Origin: Actinoplanes derwentensis
GTDB lineage: Bacteria > Actinomycetota > Actinomycetes > Mycobacteriales > Micromonosporaceae
Assembly: GCF_900104725.1 (NCBI RefSeq)
Contig: NZ_LT629758.1
Span: 10,148,001 to 10,212,000, forward strand
DNA: 64,000 nt
Direction of reading: 5' to 3'
Shown here: positions 8,910 to 18,080 of the stretch, in pieces
Position numbering within the stretch: position 1 is the first letter of the stretch
How the letters are laid out: each line of letters begins with the position of its first letter
Translations under genes and position numbers: made by a program
The notes under the pieces: model-generated
Databases searched by the model: none
Told to the model about the DNA's origin: nothing
Seen by the model: the letters and a program-made list of their open reading frames with translations, nothing else

Positions 8910-9802
8910 ACGTATACCCGTTCATCGAGGCGGAGAAGACCGGCGAGCACAACGTCAAGCGTGCGTGCGAGCTGCTCAAGGTCTCCAGGTCCGCCTACTA
9001 CCAGCAGAAATCCGGCGTGAAGTCCGTGCGAGAGCGCGTCGACGCCCAGCTCACCGAGCTCATCACCGCCGTGCACGCGGTGTCGAAAGGCACCTACGGT
9101 GCGCCACGCGTGCATGCCGACCTCGCCGAGGACGGCCTGCGACACGGCCGTAAACGCGTCGCCCGGCTGATGAGAGCCGCCGGGCTGGCCGGCAAGAGCC
9201 CGCGCCGATGGCGGACCACCACCATCGCGGATCCGAACGCCGGTCAGCGTCCCGACCTGGTCGGCCGTGACTTCACCACCGATCCGGCCGCGATCGACAC
9301 CCGCTGGTGCGGCGATATCACCTACATCAACACGTGGCAGGGCTGGCTGTATCTGGCCACCGTCATCGATCTGGCCTCGCGCCGGATCGTTGGCTGGGCC
9401 GTCGCCGATCACCTCAAGACCGACCTGGTCGACGCTGCCCTGACCGATGCCCTGGTGCGGCGCCGGCCCGCGTCCGGACTGGTCTTTCATTCCGATCGCG
9501 GCTGTCAGTACACCAGTGCCCAGCATGCCCGCCTCGCCGCAGCTCACGGTGTTCGCCTGTCGGTGGGCCGTCGCGGGCAGTGCTGGGACAACGCGGTCGC
9601 CGAGTCGTTCTTCTCCACCATCAAGACTGAGCTGCTGCACCGGCAGCCCTGGCCCACGCACACCGCCGCCCGCCAGGCCATATTCGAGTACATCGAAGGC
9701 TGGTACAACACCCGCCGCCGGCATTCCAGCCTCGGCTACCTCAGCCCGACCGCTTTCGAAGCCACCGGTTCACACCGGCTAACAATCAGTCAGGCAGCCT
9801 GA
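8906..9802 (+). CDS. IS3 transposase OrfB (DDE integrase catalytic subunit)
   Basis: 298 residues. An N-terminal HTH_21-like region (GTYGAPRVHADLAEDG) precedes an rve-type integrase core. The DDE triad is visible: Asp in RWCGDITYI, Asp in FHSDRGCQY and Glu in DNAVAESFFSTIK. The C-terminal signature RRRHSSLGYLSPTAFE is also present. Full length and without stops, so the element may be functional. Confidence 0.92.
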   Translation: MNVYPFIEAEKTGEHNVKRACELLKVSRSAYYQQKSGVKSVRERVDAQLTELITAVHAVSKGTYGAPRVHADLAEDGLRHGRKRVARLMRAAGLAGKSPRRWRTTTIADPNAGQRPDLVGRDFTTDPAAIDTRWCGDITYINTWQGWLYLATVIDLASRRIVGWAVADHLKTDLVDAALTDALVRRRPASGLVFHSDRGCQYTSAQHARLAAAHGVRLSVGRRGQCWDNAVAESFFSTIKTELLHRQPWPTHTAARQAIFEYIEGWYNTRRRHSSLGYLSPTAFEATGSHRLTISQAA

Positions 9803-9842
9803 CTAAGATCAACATATCGACCCTGTCCGTCGAATCGGGTCA

Positions 9843-10170
9843 AGCCCACCCGGACAACCTCACCGACCGGTTCAACCAAATCGCTGTCGCCGCGAAGGTC
9901 AGGCCCCTCGGACCGCATCAGATCCGGCACATGCTCGCCTCGAATCTGCTCGACACCGGCTACGGCATCCATGAGGTCGCCGAGAGGCTCGGCCATGACC
10001 CGGCCACACTCATGCGCTACTACGCAAAGGTCAGCGCCGTCCGGCGCCGGCAAGCCAGCGACCGGATCGCCGAACTGGTCACAGCACCTGAGCGTCAGGT
10101 TCCTCGGGCTGATTTCAGCACACCTTCGCCCTCGACGGTGGCACCCATTGAAGGCCCAGAAGCACCGTGA
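9843..10170 (+). pseudogene. Tyrosine site-specific integrase, 5'-truncated by the IS3 element
   Basis: The frame is open from the IS right end. It encodes the C-terminal catalytic part of a phage/AICE-type tyrosine recombinase: HPDNLTDRFNQIA, then the H-x-x-R box GPHQIRHMLASNLLDTGYG, then LGHDPATLMRYYAKVS with the catalytic Tyr. The N-terminal ~250-300 residues and the first catalytic Arg are missing, so it cannot be active. It reads towards a tRNA-Pro 3' fragment ~400 bp downstream, the usual int-att arrangement of an integrative element. Confidence 0.8.
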
Positions 10171-10198
10171 TGCTGACCCGGTCGGCCCAAATGGCGAT

Positions 10199-10543
10199 AT
10201 GCTATTTCGCAAGGCAGGCTCGATTCCAGATCGCTTCGGCCTAACAGTGGCGGGGGAGGGCGTGCTTCTCATGGGCTGTCAAGTGGTCGAGGCGTCAACC
10301 CGACTTCCGCGCCCTGAGCGGACTCGCATCCGCCATTTCGGGCCAGTGCGGGAATGGTCAGCCTATTCGGAAGTGCGCAAGCGCCTTCGTCTCTCCAGAA
10401 TGCTTGCCTGGACCGAACGGCAGGCACCGCACTTGATCGGGCGTGGTCACATGCCTGGTCACAGCCTTGATCAACTTCTCCGGGATTGGTTGAAATCGGA
10501 CGGCATAGCAGTGTCGTTCTGTCCGGATCTGCGTATGAAATAG
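10199..10543 (+). CDS. Hypothetical small ORF between integrase remnant and att-like site
   Basis: An ATG at 10199 opens 114 codons rich in Arg and Leu, with no recognised domain. The stretch is AT-richer than its surroundings and lies inside decayed mobile DNA, so it may be spurious. No ribosome site of note. Listed only because it is the longest frame in this ~400-bp gap. Confidence 0.2.
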   Translation: MLFRKAGSIPDRFGLTVAGEGVLLMGCQVVEASTRLPRPERTRIRHFGPVREWSAYSEVRKRLRLSRMLAWTERQAPHLIGRGHMPGHSLDQLLRDWLKSDGIAVSFCPDLRMK

Positions 10544-10579
10544 CACAAGTTGATGTTACTTAACACAATCGTTATATGG

Positions 10580-10622
10580 CTGGGGGTCAAGGGGTCGCAG
10601 GTTCAAATCCTGTCAGCCCGAC
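10580..10622 (+). other. tRNA-Pro(GGG) 3'-half: probable attachment site (attL/attR) of an integrative element
   Basis: Forty-three bases match the 3' half of a proline tRNA: anticodon loop CTGGGGG and 3' anticodon-stem strand, variable region, T-arm GCAGGTTCAAATCCTGT, and acceptor strand CAGCCCG. The 5' half (D-arm and 5' acceptor strand) is absent upstream, so this is not a functional tRNA. Together with the adjacent tyrosine integrase remnant it is best explained as an att core left by tRNA-targeted integration. The intact tRNA gene should be outside the window. Confidence 0.7.
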
Positions 10623-10629
10623 GCAGGTC

Positions 10630-10667
10630 AACGGCACTTTACCGGTAGTCCCGGGTAAAGTGCCGTT
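10630..10667 (+). terminator. Rho-independent-type hairpin
   Basis: A perfect 14-bp inverted repeat (arms 10630-10643 and 10654-10667, 10-nt loop) is followed by a short T-run (TTTTC). It lies directly downstream of the tRNA-Pro fragment, where a tRNA gene terminator would be expected, and was probably carried along with it. Confidence 0.75.
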
Positions 10668-10820
10668 TTCTGTTTGGGGGCAACTTGGGGGCACGGAACC
10701 AAACTGCAAACCCCATCCAGACGGTGGAAACCCGCCACACAAGACTGGGCTGACCCCAATTGATCGCATCGGGATCAGGATCTCGGATCCCCGGCGGAAT
10801 CATGACTGCACGCGTTGGAT

Positions 10821-11106
10821 GTCGCTGGGGGCATTGGACTGGAACGCTGACACCGACTTTGATGTGCGGCTCCAGGATGTTCCGCTGAACAACCTTCGTC
10901 CGGGCGTCGCGGTGTATCGGGCGGGAACCATCGACCTCGCTTCGACACGGCCGGAGGACGTGCTCCTCGTGGTCGAGGTGGCTTCCCGGGTCGGAGACGA
11001 CAGGCCGGATTTCCAAAGCTGATCAATGTGAGCGGGCTGGAACTCAGTTCTACTGGCGGGTGGAGTGGCCCGCCACTGATGTACTTCTCGTTTACACGTA
11101 CATTCT
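10821..11106 (+). pseudogene. Uma2-family endonuclease remnant (frameshifted and truncated)
   Basis: The first part encodes LRPGVAVYRAGTIDLAS and RPEDVLLVVEVAS, matching the core of Uma2-like (PD-(D/E)XK-fold) proteins, where the family normally continues VVSPGS and then a FYWRVE motif. Here the frame ends at 11022, and the continuation (FYWRVEWPATDVLLVYTYIL) is in another frame from about 11050. The N-terminus is missing and the 3' end runs into an IS terminal repeat at 11107. It is decayed. Confidence 0.65.
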
Positions 11107-11454
11107 TGACCCTGCGGGTGCCGAGAATGTCATCCGTGCTGGTCATGCGGCATGTTCGTATTCGTGGAGGAGTCCGCCGAGTCGATCATGTCGGTGGACG
11201 CGCAGGCGCGCGAGGTCAGCTCGCTCGGTGGTCGGGTCGGGTAGTGCTCGCAGGGGTCGGGCGTTGGCGATGCCTCGGTGGGGCCGGTGCTGATTGTGGT
11301 GGTGTTCGTACTCGTGCAGAGCGTGTAGCAGATGTGCCTGATTCCAGATCAGGGTCCGGTCGAGTAGTTCGTGCCGGCAGGACTGGATTCACCGTTTCAT
11401 GATCGAGTTCATGCGAGGCATCCGCACCCCAGTGAGTGCGGTCTCGATACCGGC
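11107..11454 (-). pseudogene. IS transposase/integrase-core remnant, C-terminal part with one terminal repeat
   Basis: Reading the minus strand from 11454 to the stop at 11143 gives the C-terminal part of an integrase-core transposase (GVRMPRMNSIMKR, then after a TGA nonsense codon at the place of an expected Trp, IQSCRHELLDRTLIWNQAH and HHNQHRPHRGIANARPLRAL). The DNA just beyond the stop, read inward from 11107, begins TTGACCCTGCGGGTGCCGA. This nearly matches the outer end of the other half-element at 24546. The 5' half of the gene is absent. Confidence 0.75.
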
Positions 11455-11469
11455 GTCGGCGAGGATCCG

Positions 11470-11747
11470 GCCGGCACATCACCATCAGCCGCTGGGAAAC
11501 CCACCTGGCCACCGCCCGCAACCGGCAACGCGACCCGGCCTGGAAGACCGACTACCAGGCCACCCGCCCCAAAGTCGAACGAAAGATCGCCCACCTGATG
11601 CGCCGCCGCCACGGCGGCCGCCGCGCCCGCATGCGCGGACTGCTCCGCGTCGCCGCCGACTTCACCCTCCTCGCAGCCGCCACCAACCTCGCCCGACTCG
11701 CCACCCTCGGCCTCACCCACCAACCCCGCGGCTGGGCCCTCACCTGA
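11470..11747 (+). pseudogene. IS1182-like (DDE) transposase remnant, C-terminal end
   Basis: The frame encodes AWKTDYQATRPKVERKIAHL, RRRHGGRRARMRG and RVAADFTLLAAATNLARLAT. This is the conserved C-terminus of IS1182-family transposases, in which the final Glu-containing part of the DDE domain ends in a run like this. Everything upstream is missing. It abuts the transposase remnant on its left. Confidence 0.65.
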
Positions 11748-11964
11748 CCGGCGGAGAGAGTGCCACCTGCCAGGCAAAACAGCCCCCACAGCAGCCCCTG
11801 AACGCCTGCAACCGCCGCCGAGCCACACGCCAGCCCGACGAAGCGGCCACCCACACTCCAGACCAGCCAGACCAGCCAGACCAGACCCTGATGGCTTATT
11901 CGCGTGTTAGGCGGGTCAGAACCTAGCCAGATATCGCTGCGATCACCGAGGATCACCACTTACC

Positions 11965-12560
11965 AGAACCGTCGTTTACGGCTTGCGGCGCAGGACCCCC
12001 GAAATCAGCCATTGTGGACCGCGGGCGGCGACATCCTGCCGCTGGAGTTACCGTCACCCGACAGCGTGCCGAAGGCCGCCGCGACGCTGCTGGCCGACAT
12101 GGTCATCCGCGCCGCGTTCGGCCAGCCCAGCGTGTTCACCGAGGACGCCTACCGGATCCTCGCGATCACCGATCCGCCCGCCCGCGACCGGCTGCGGCCA
12201 CGCCTGACCGCCGTCCTGGACATCCTGCGGCAGACCACCGGCAAACGGCCGGTCGACACCGCCTGGAGCGCACTGGTCGCCGCGGTGGGCACCGAATCCG
12301 GGCGCCAGTTCCCCCGTCGGCACCCCACGCACACCGAGCCGCTCGGCTGGCTGCGTGACTTCCTGCTGCGTTCGGTGGCCGCGCCGGTGCCCGGCCTGAC
12401 CGTGCATCAGGCGAAAGGACGGGAATGGGACGCCGTCGGTGTGCGCCTGACCGACACGGAGCAGGCAGCCCTGCAGATCGGCCTCGACCCGCTGAACAGC
12501 AACCACCGCATCATCTACGTGGCCCTGACCCGAGCCACCTCGACCGTGGTCGGAGTATGA
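11965..12560 (+). pseudogene. UvrD/Rep-type helicase, C-terminal remnant
   Basis: The final ~200 residues include GLTVHQAKGREWDAVGVRL (helicase motif V region) and IIYVALTRATSTV (motif VI), which are diagnostic of superfamily 1 UvrD_C domains. The Walker A and DExQD motifs are absent, because the gene begins abruptly next to the IS1182-like remnant. It may be debris of another helicase-containing defence operon. It is distinct from the full-length helicase at 28943-30352. Confidence 0.7.
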
Positions 12561-12598
12561 AACCCATCCGCGGCGTGTGGTGCCGAGCCAGCGGTGTG

Positions 12599-13810
12599 TC
12601 AGTTGAAACCGGCGAAGATCTCGGCAGCGTCCTTGAGCTCCATCGTTCCCTGGACGGTGAGAACAACCACCGTCACAACGGTGCCGACGATCGCCGCAGC
12701 GATCATCGCCTTCTTCAGGTGTTCCAGGTTGTCGCTGACCGCGACGAGCCGAGCCGACAACCGGGCGGCGGCGCCGCCGCGCCGAGCTGACCAGTCGGCG
12801 TCGAAGACGGCCGGATCAGCGACGATCGTCTTGTAGGCGATGTCGCCGGCCGGTCCGGTGAGCACGACCAGCACCGCCACCACCAGTTCCCGGATACGGG
12901 GTGTCAGCTCGCCCGACAGCGACTGCGGGGAACGCAGAAACGCGGCGATCTCGTCGCTGGCGCTCCACATGAGCACCGGCAGCGGGTGGCCGGAACGAGT
13001 ACCGGACGTCGCCGCGACCCGTTTACCGATCTTGTCCAGGTGCGCTGCCATCACCGTCAGACGATCACGAAGCTGGTGTCCCGCGTCGGGAACCCGCACC
13101 GGGTGTGGTGAGTCCAGTGCGGGATCCGGGTCAGGCTCAGTGGTCAGAACCGCCGTGATCGTCGGAAGCGTGTGGACCACGACGAACGCCCGCTTCCAGA
13201 ACCACCACGCCAGGAGGGCGACCACGGCCGGCAGATAGAGCGTCGCCTCGGCGGCGGCACGCGTGAGCACATCCAGTTCGGCCGGTATGCGATCCCCGCG
13301 GGGCGCAATCGTATAGACCACCGCGACGGCGATTGCGGCGCCACAGCGCAGCCGGTATTCGGCCCGGGCGAAGGCGGCCCGCTGCTGGTCGGTCTCGCTG
13401 ACCTGATCACCGGTCAGGGAGAAGTCGGTGAACCGACGATCGGTGCCGGCCCGGCTGACAATGGTGACGGCGGACAGGATCCCGATCTCGGTGGCTACCA
13501 CCGTCGTGAACAGCGCCAAGCCCACCGTGAACCGTGACTCCTGGAGGAACATGAGCGGCAGGAAGATCATCGAACTGGCGAACGGAAACGTGAGCACCCG
13601 CAGGAGTTCGCGGCGTGGCTGCAGGTACCACCGCAGACCTGCCCGGCTCCAGACACCGGCACTGCGCAGCGCCGTGAACTCTGGACGCGATCGTTCGGCC
13701 TTGACCATCCAGGCGGCCATCTCCGACATCAGGACACCGGTGACGCCGATCGAGAAGGTCAGACCCACTGTGTAGGTCAGCAGCAAGGCGGCCCAGGCCG
13801 GAACCTGCAC
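12599..13810 (-). CDS. Multi-pass membrane protein of unknown function
   Basis: The start was set at the GTG at 13810 because AAGGAG lies six bases upstream; the longer frame to 13993 has no such site. 403 residues. Hydrophobic segments near the N-terminus (WAALLLTYTVGLTFSIGV), around residues 85-130, two in the middle (AAIAVAVVYTI; TLYLPAVVALLAWWFW), and one at the C-terminal end (IVGTVVTVVVLTV) imply at least five to six membrane helices with a soluble loop between. No recognised family. It is divergent from the DUF4365-TPR gene across a 227-bp gap and may share its regulation. Confidence 0.65.
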   Translation of the reverse strand: MQVPAWAALLLTYTVGLTFSIGVTGVLMSEMAAWMVKAERSRPEFTALRSAGVWSRAGLRWYLQPRRELLRVLTFPFASSMIFLPLMFLQESRFTVGLALFTTVVATEIGILSAVTIVSRAGTDRRFTDFSLTGDQVSETDQQRAAFARAEYRLRCGAAIAVAVVYTIAPRGDRIPAELDVLTRAAAEATLYLPAVVALLAWWFWKRAFVVVHTLPTITAVLTTEPDPDPALDSPHPVRVPDAGHQLRDRLTVMAAHLDKIGKRVAATSGTRSGHPLPVLMWSASDEIAAFLRSPQSLSGELTPRIRELVVAVLVVLTGPAGDIAYKTIVADPAVFDADWSARRGGAAARLSARLVAVSDNLEHLKKAMIAAAIVGTVVTVVVLTVQGTMELKDAAEIFAGFN

Positions 13811-14037
13811 GCGAATCTCCTTCAGGGTGGGATGCTGCGGGAAACCGTGGCCGCCAAAGAGATGGGCGAGGCCGATGTCGCCTTCGAAGCAATGCATCGG
13901 TTGCGGGAATGTCGTACCCGGCCGATACGGTGTGGCCTCGTGGATGACCTCACCAGCGTGCAAGGCCCTGTCAAGAAGGCTGCTGACCTGCATGCGATGC
14001 GCCCCGCGACCGGTGACGTGCAGAGCGGCCGGCTCAG

Positions 14038-16308
14038 ATGACGGCGACGTCCGCGCAGATGGAACGGATCGGTGTCGCCGCTGTCGACGCCGCGTTCTCG
14101 GCGGTGGGCTGGGCTTTTCGGGAGCAGATCGTCGCGGACCACGGGATCGACGCGCATGCCGAGGTCGACGGGCTGACCTCGGTGCCGACAGGGCGTTATC
14201 TGGCGGTACAGATCAAGTGCGGGCCGTCGTTCTTCAAGAGCAGCACTGCCAACGGCTGGCGGTTTCGTGAGGACACGAAGCATCTGAACTACTGGCTGGC
14301 CAACCTCATGCCCGTGATCCTGGTGCTCGTGGACCCACAGACCAAGATCGGCTACTGGGTCCAGATCACCCACGAGGCCGTCCACTACACCGGCAAGGGC
14401 TGGTGGATCGAGGTTCCCAAGACGCAGGTCCTCGACGAAAGCTCGCATCCGGCGCTGCGCGACCTCGCCCTCGCCACGATGCCGGCCCTGCCGGATCCGG
14501 TGGCCCAGGCCCTGCCGTTGTTGCCGCCGTCGGCCGTGCAGGCGCTGTCCGCGCTGGACACCGTCGACCGTGACGGGTCGCTGAGGCTGGCCAAGGTGCT
14601 CACCGAAGGCCGCGCCCGGCCCCGGGAGACGGTCGAGGCGCTGCTGACCGCGAGCCAGTCCTGGCCGCATGCCACTTTGCTGCGGCTGGCGACGATCGGC
14701 GCGTACGCCAACGAGCACGGCCACCGGGACCTGGCGGCAGCCGCGTTCGCACTGGCATCCGAACGCGCCCCGGCCACTGGTGACGGCGTCGAGCGGCTTC
14801 GGTTACGCGGTATCGCGGCTCTGATGGCCTTGTCCGCGGATGACCGGGACCGGGCTGCCGAGCTGCTCGGCGATGCCCGTGCGACCGCCGGGGCCAGCCT
14901 GCTCGCCGATGTCGCCGTGCGTGCCTTCGACGCCGACGAGGCCGGCCGGGACGACGCCTTGGAGTCCTTGCTCGGGGCGATCGGGGACGAGCGTCTGGAT
15001 GCCGAACCCACGTGTCTGCTGTTCCTCGCTGAACGGGCTTTCGTCCACGGTGATCTCCACTCGTCGCTGGAGCTGTACGAACGAGCGTGCCGGCGGCATC
15101 CTTCGATCATCGGCGGCAGGCTGGCTCTGGCCCGGGTCCTGATAGAGCGGGTGCTGCAAGGCCGATCGGTGATGCCGCACCCGGATCAGCAGAAGGCACT
15201 CGAGCTGGCCACCGCGGTGCGGGACGAGATCCGCCGGTGGTCGGGCCCGAGCGAGACCGCGCACCGGACCATCGTGCAGCAGCGCATGATCGCCCAGGCC
15301 TTCGCCGAGGTCATCCACCTGGCCACCCCGGTAGCGTCCGGCGGTGCCGCCTTCGAGCGCGAGGCCACCGACCCGGTCGTCGCCACCTGCGGCGCGCAGG
15401 CCGGCATGGCACTGGGCAACCACGCCCTGGCGGCCCGGTTCGCCGACGCCATGCGCGGCACTCCGGCCGAGCCGATGCTGCGGGCGATCACCGCGGACCC
15501 GGATCTCCCCCGCGACCAGACGATCACGGTGTGGCGGGAACTTCTCGCCACTGCCACCACCCCGTCCGCCACCCGCAGCTGCCTGCTGCAGCTCGCCACC
15601 CGCGGCGCGCTCACCGCCGACGACCTGACCCGGCACACCGAGGACGCCAACCTCGACGACGAGGATCGGACCGTGTTCACCGCCCGCACCATCGCCGGCG
15701 CCGGCGACCTCGACACCGCGATCGTGATGCTGCAGCCCCTGACGTCACCGGCAGCCCGGGAGATCCTGGCCGAACTGCTGCACGCCGCCGGCCGGTCCGG
15801 CGAGGCCGTCGCCGTGTGCGACGACCTCTGGCGGCGGACCCACACGCTGAAGGCTCTCCAGGACAAGGTCAACATCCTGGCCGAATCCGGTGACCTCGAC
15901 GGCGCCGAAGACTGTGCCACCGTCCTGCTGGCCTCCCGGGAACTCCCCGCCGAGCACCGAAGCTTGCTGCACTGGCGCCGGATTCAACGACGAGCGGCAC
16001 AGGGTGACTGGGATGGCGTGCAGACCTGCTGCCGCGACGCATTGCAGGACCAGCCAGGTGACGACATCACCTGGGCACTGATCTGCGCACAGCTCAACCA
16101 GGACGACTGGGACGCGGCCTGGGACACCTACCGCCAGTTGCGCCCCACGGTCGGCGACTCCGCCCTGGTCCGGCCATGGGCCGAACTGCACGCGAGGTTC
16201 GGACCGGTTCCCCGGCAACAAGCACTCGCCGCCGAACTGGCGGCCCGTTTCGCCGGCGACCAGGAGGCCGCCGAACATCTCGCACGCCTCAGCGCGGCGG
16301 CACCCTGA
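14038..16308 (+). CDS. DUF4365 (REase-like) domain protein with TPR-like repeats
   Basis: 756 residues. Residues ~1-135 are a DUF4365 domain with a PD-(D/E)XK-like active-site pattern: ADHGIDAHAEV (D38, E42) and AVQIKCG (Q58, K60), ending in WVQITHEAV. The remaining ~600 residues are Ala/Leu-rich helical pairs like a TPR/bacterial transcription activation-type superhelix. DUF4365 nucleases are known from bacterial conflict systems, where the nuclease is joined to a sensing or scaffold module. A decayed copy of the repeat region lies downstream at 17094-18037. The molecular target is unknown, and a defence role is inferred from domain type and island context. Confidence 0.75.
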   Translation: MTATSAQMERIGVAAVDAAFSAVGWAFREQIVADHGIDAHAEVDGLTSVPTGRYLAVQIKCGPSFFKSSTANGWRFREDTKHLNYWLANLMPVILVLVDPQTKIGYWVQITHEAVHYTGKGWWIEVPKTQVLDESSHPALRDLALATMPALPDPVAQALPLLPPSAVQALSALDTVDRDGSLRLAKVLTEGRARPRETVEALLTASQSWPHATLLRLATIGAYANEHGHRDLAAAAFALASERAPATGDGVERLRLRGIAALMALSADDRDRAAELLGDARATAGASLLADVAVRAFDADEAGRDDALESLLGAIGDERLDAEPTCLLFLAERAFVHGDLHSSLELYERACRRHPSIIGGRLALARVLIERVLQGRSVMPHPDQQKALELATAVRDEIRRWSGPSETAHRTIVQQRMIAQAFAEVIHLATPVASGGAAFEREATDPVVATCGAQAGMALGNHALAARFADAMRGTPAEPMLRAITADPDLPRDQTITVWRELLATATTPSATRSCLLQLATRGALTADDLTRHTEDANLDDEDRTVFTARTIAGAGDLDTAIVMLQPLTSPAAREILAELLHAAGRSGEAVAVCDDLWRRTHTLKALQDKVNILAESGDLDGAEDCATVLLASRELPAEHRSLLHWRRIQRRAAQGDWDGVQTCCRDALQDQPGDDITWALICAQLNQDDWDAAWDTYRQLRPTVGDSALVRPWAELHARFGPVPRQQALAAELAARFAGDQEAAEHLARLSAAAP

Positions 16309-16409
16309 CGGGCGGGTTGCTCACGCCCGTAGCGGAGATCCGCCGCCGGCTGGCTGCTGCCAGCGCTGTTCCTGCCCGAAGATGGCCTCTCACGTTCGAG
16401 ACTGCTCGT

Positions 16410-17054
16410 ATGTCACTGATGGAGATCCCGGCTTCAGGACGAGTACGCGTCGCATACGAGGCCGCACTGCGGGAACTGCAGACCCTTGGTATCGAGGAGA
16501 CCGCGAAAGCCGAGCTGTCGCGGAGCATCGCCTGGGAAGTCAGCAGCGCGTTCGCTACCGGCCCCGGCAGCTTCCCCGCCGTAGATTTCGGCGATACGGG
16601 TCAGCGTGACCTGACTGCGGAGAACACCGCGGCCACGGTCCTCGGCGAGAACTACGACGAGGTTCATCCGGTCGCCGGGAGCAGCATCTCTCTGGCGATC
16701 ACCGCAGCCTGGACCGCTGTAGCGGCCTGGGAGGACTGGCGTGTCAGTCCGCAACGATACCGGCGGCCCGGCCAGCGCGATGCCCTCGTCAACGCCGGCC
16801 GGTGGTTCGGCGGGATCCTGAACGAACAGAGGATCTCCGAGTTCACACAGGGGCGTGTCACCTTCGTCGGCGAGTACGACCGCAAGAAATACGAGGTTGC
16901 CGAAGCCTACTTCACGATTCCTGATGGCGACGCCGTCCAGATGTCGCTCGGGGATTGGATCGTCTGTGAAGAGGGACGGTGGTTCGTCCTTACCGATGGC
17001 GTCTTTCGCGATCGGTACGTGCTCGACTCGGTATTTCCCGGCAGCCGCTCGTAG
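16410..17054 (+). CDS. Hypothetical protein
   Basis: 214 residues from ATG 16410 (ATG 16419 is an alternative). The sequence is mixed, with a helical N-terminal half (RELQTLGIEETAKAELSRSI) and a more polar, beta-rich C-terminal half. The C-terminal half contains RVTFVGEYDRKKYEVAEAYF and GDWIVCEEGRWFVLTDGVF. No signal peptide and no family that I recognise. It lies between the intact DUF4365-TPR gene and that gene's decayed partial copy. Confidence 0.55.
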   Translation: MSLMEIPASGRVRVAYEAALRELQTLGIEETAKAELSRSIAWEVSSAFATGPGSFPAVDFGDTGQRDLTAENTAATVLGENYDEVHPVAGSSISLAITAAWTAVAAWEDWRVSPQRYRRPGQRDALVNAGRWFGGILNEQRISEFTQGRVTFVGEYDRKKYEVAEAYFTIPDGDAVQMSLGDWIVCEEGRWFVLTDGVFRDRYVLDSVFPGSRS

Positions 17055-17093
17055 ATCTTTGGCGGGCAGAGACGGGATCGGTCCCGGCGTCAC

Positions 17094-18037
17094 TTGTCGG
17101 CCACGATCGGGAGGCCATCGACTCGGTCGTCGCGGCCAGCGGGGCGAAGGCCGCCCGCGGGCAGCCCGGTTCACCGGCGCGCTACGCGGAACCGCTGCCG
17201 AGCCGATGCTGCGGGCGCTCACCGCGGACCCGGATCTGCCCCGGGCCCAGACTCTCGCGGTGTGGCGGGCCGCCCTCGGCACCGCCGAGAGCGTGGGTAC
17301 GGCCCGGACCTGCCTGCTGCAGCTCGCCATGCTGGGCGCGCTGACGACCGACGACCTGGCGAGGTTCACTGAGCGCGCCAACCGCGACGACGAGGACCGG
17401 ATCCTGTTCACCGCCCGGAACATCGCCGGTGCCGGCGACATCGCCACCGCGATCACGATGCTGCAGGAGCAGAGGTCACCGGCCGCCCGGGAGAGTTAGG
17501 CCGAACTGCTGAGCGCCGCCGGACGATTCGCCGAAACCGTCGCCGTGTGCGACGGCATCTGGGAACGGTTCCACACGCGGAAAGCTCTCCAGGACAAAGT
17601 CAACATCCTGGCGGTCTCCGGGACCTCCACGGCGCCGAAAACTGTGCCGGCCGGCCTGCCCGGAGTTGCCCGCCGAACATCGGTGTCGGCGGCGCTGGCG
17701 CCGGATCGAACACCGGGCGGCCGGCGGCGACTGGGGTGGCGTGCAGTCCTGCAGCCGCGACGCCCTGCAGGACCAGCCCGACCACGATGGCGGCATCACC
17801 TGGGCCATGATCTGCGCCTAGCTCAACCGGGGCGACGTCGACGCGGCCTGGGACACGTACCGCCAGAGGCACCCTCCCATCGGTGATCCGGATCTGGTCC
17901 GGCCGCGGGCCGACCTGCACCTGAGGTTCGGCCCGACGCAACAGCCCCGGGAGGTCGCCGCCGAACTGGCGGCCCGGTTCGCCGGCGACGCCGAGACGAT
18001 ACGGCAGCTCGCACGCCTGGATGCCCTGCTGCGGTGA
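17094..18037 (+). pseudogene. Decayed partial duplicate of the DUF4365-TPR gene (C-terminal repeat region)
   Basis: Fragments in shifting frames match the last ~320 residues of the 14038 gene: AEPMLRALTADPDLPRAQTL, TCLLQLAMLGALTTDDLARF, DDEDRILFTARNIAGAGDIA, an in-frame TAG at about 17497, then RKALQDKVNILAVSG. The tail is AELAARFAGDAETIRQLARL with a stop at 18037. At least two frameshifts and one nonsense codon are present. The nuclease half is absent. Confidence 0.8.
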
Positions 18038-18080
18038 CTGTCAGACGGCCCGTGTCAGGGCCGGCCGGTAGCCTGCGGAC

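Larger units (their letters stand above)
8534..9842 (+). mobile_element. IS3-family insertion sequence
   Basis: About 1309 bp bounded by imperfect terminal inverted repeats. The left end starts TGCCCCGTTTTGACGGACA at 8534; the right end, read inward from 9842, starts TGACCCGATTCGACGGACA. Sixteen of these 19 bases match. The element carries the typical two overlapping transposase frames. No convincing 3-4 bp target duplication is visible (left flank ...GGGCC, right flank AGCCC...). The left flank is a promoter region and the right flank is mid-gene, which suggests that an IS-mediated deletion joined two unrelated sequences. Confidence 0.85.

Noticed and set aside
10560..10625. Complete tRNA gene
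   Set aside because: Only the 3' half can be matched; no D-arm or 5' acceptor strand precedes it.
10576..11022. 148-residue open frame starting over the tRNA-Pro fragment
   Set aside because: Its first third reads through the tRNA fragment and the terminator hairpin; only the last part resembles a gene (Uma2), which is annotated as a pseudogene.
11855..11890. Short GACCAGCCA tandem repeats, considered as a CRISPR-like array
   Set aside because: Units are under 10 bp, with no spacers and no cas genes; simple sequence repeat at the end of a transposase remnant.
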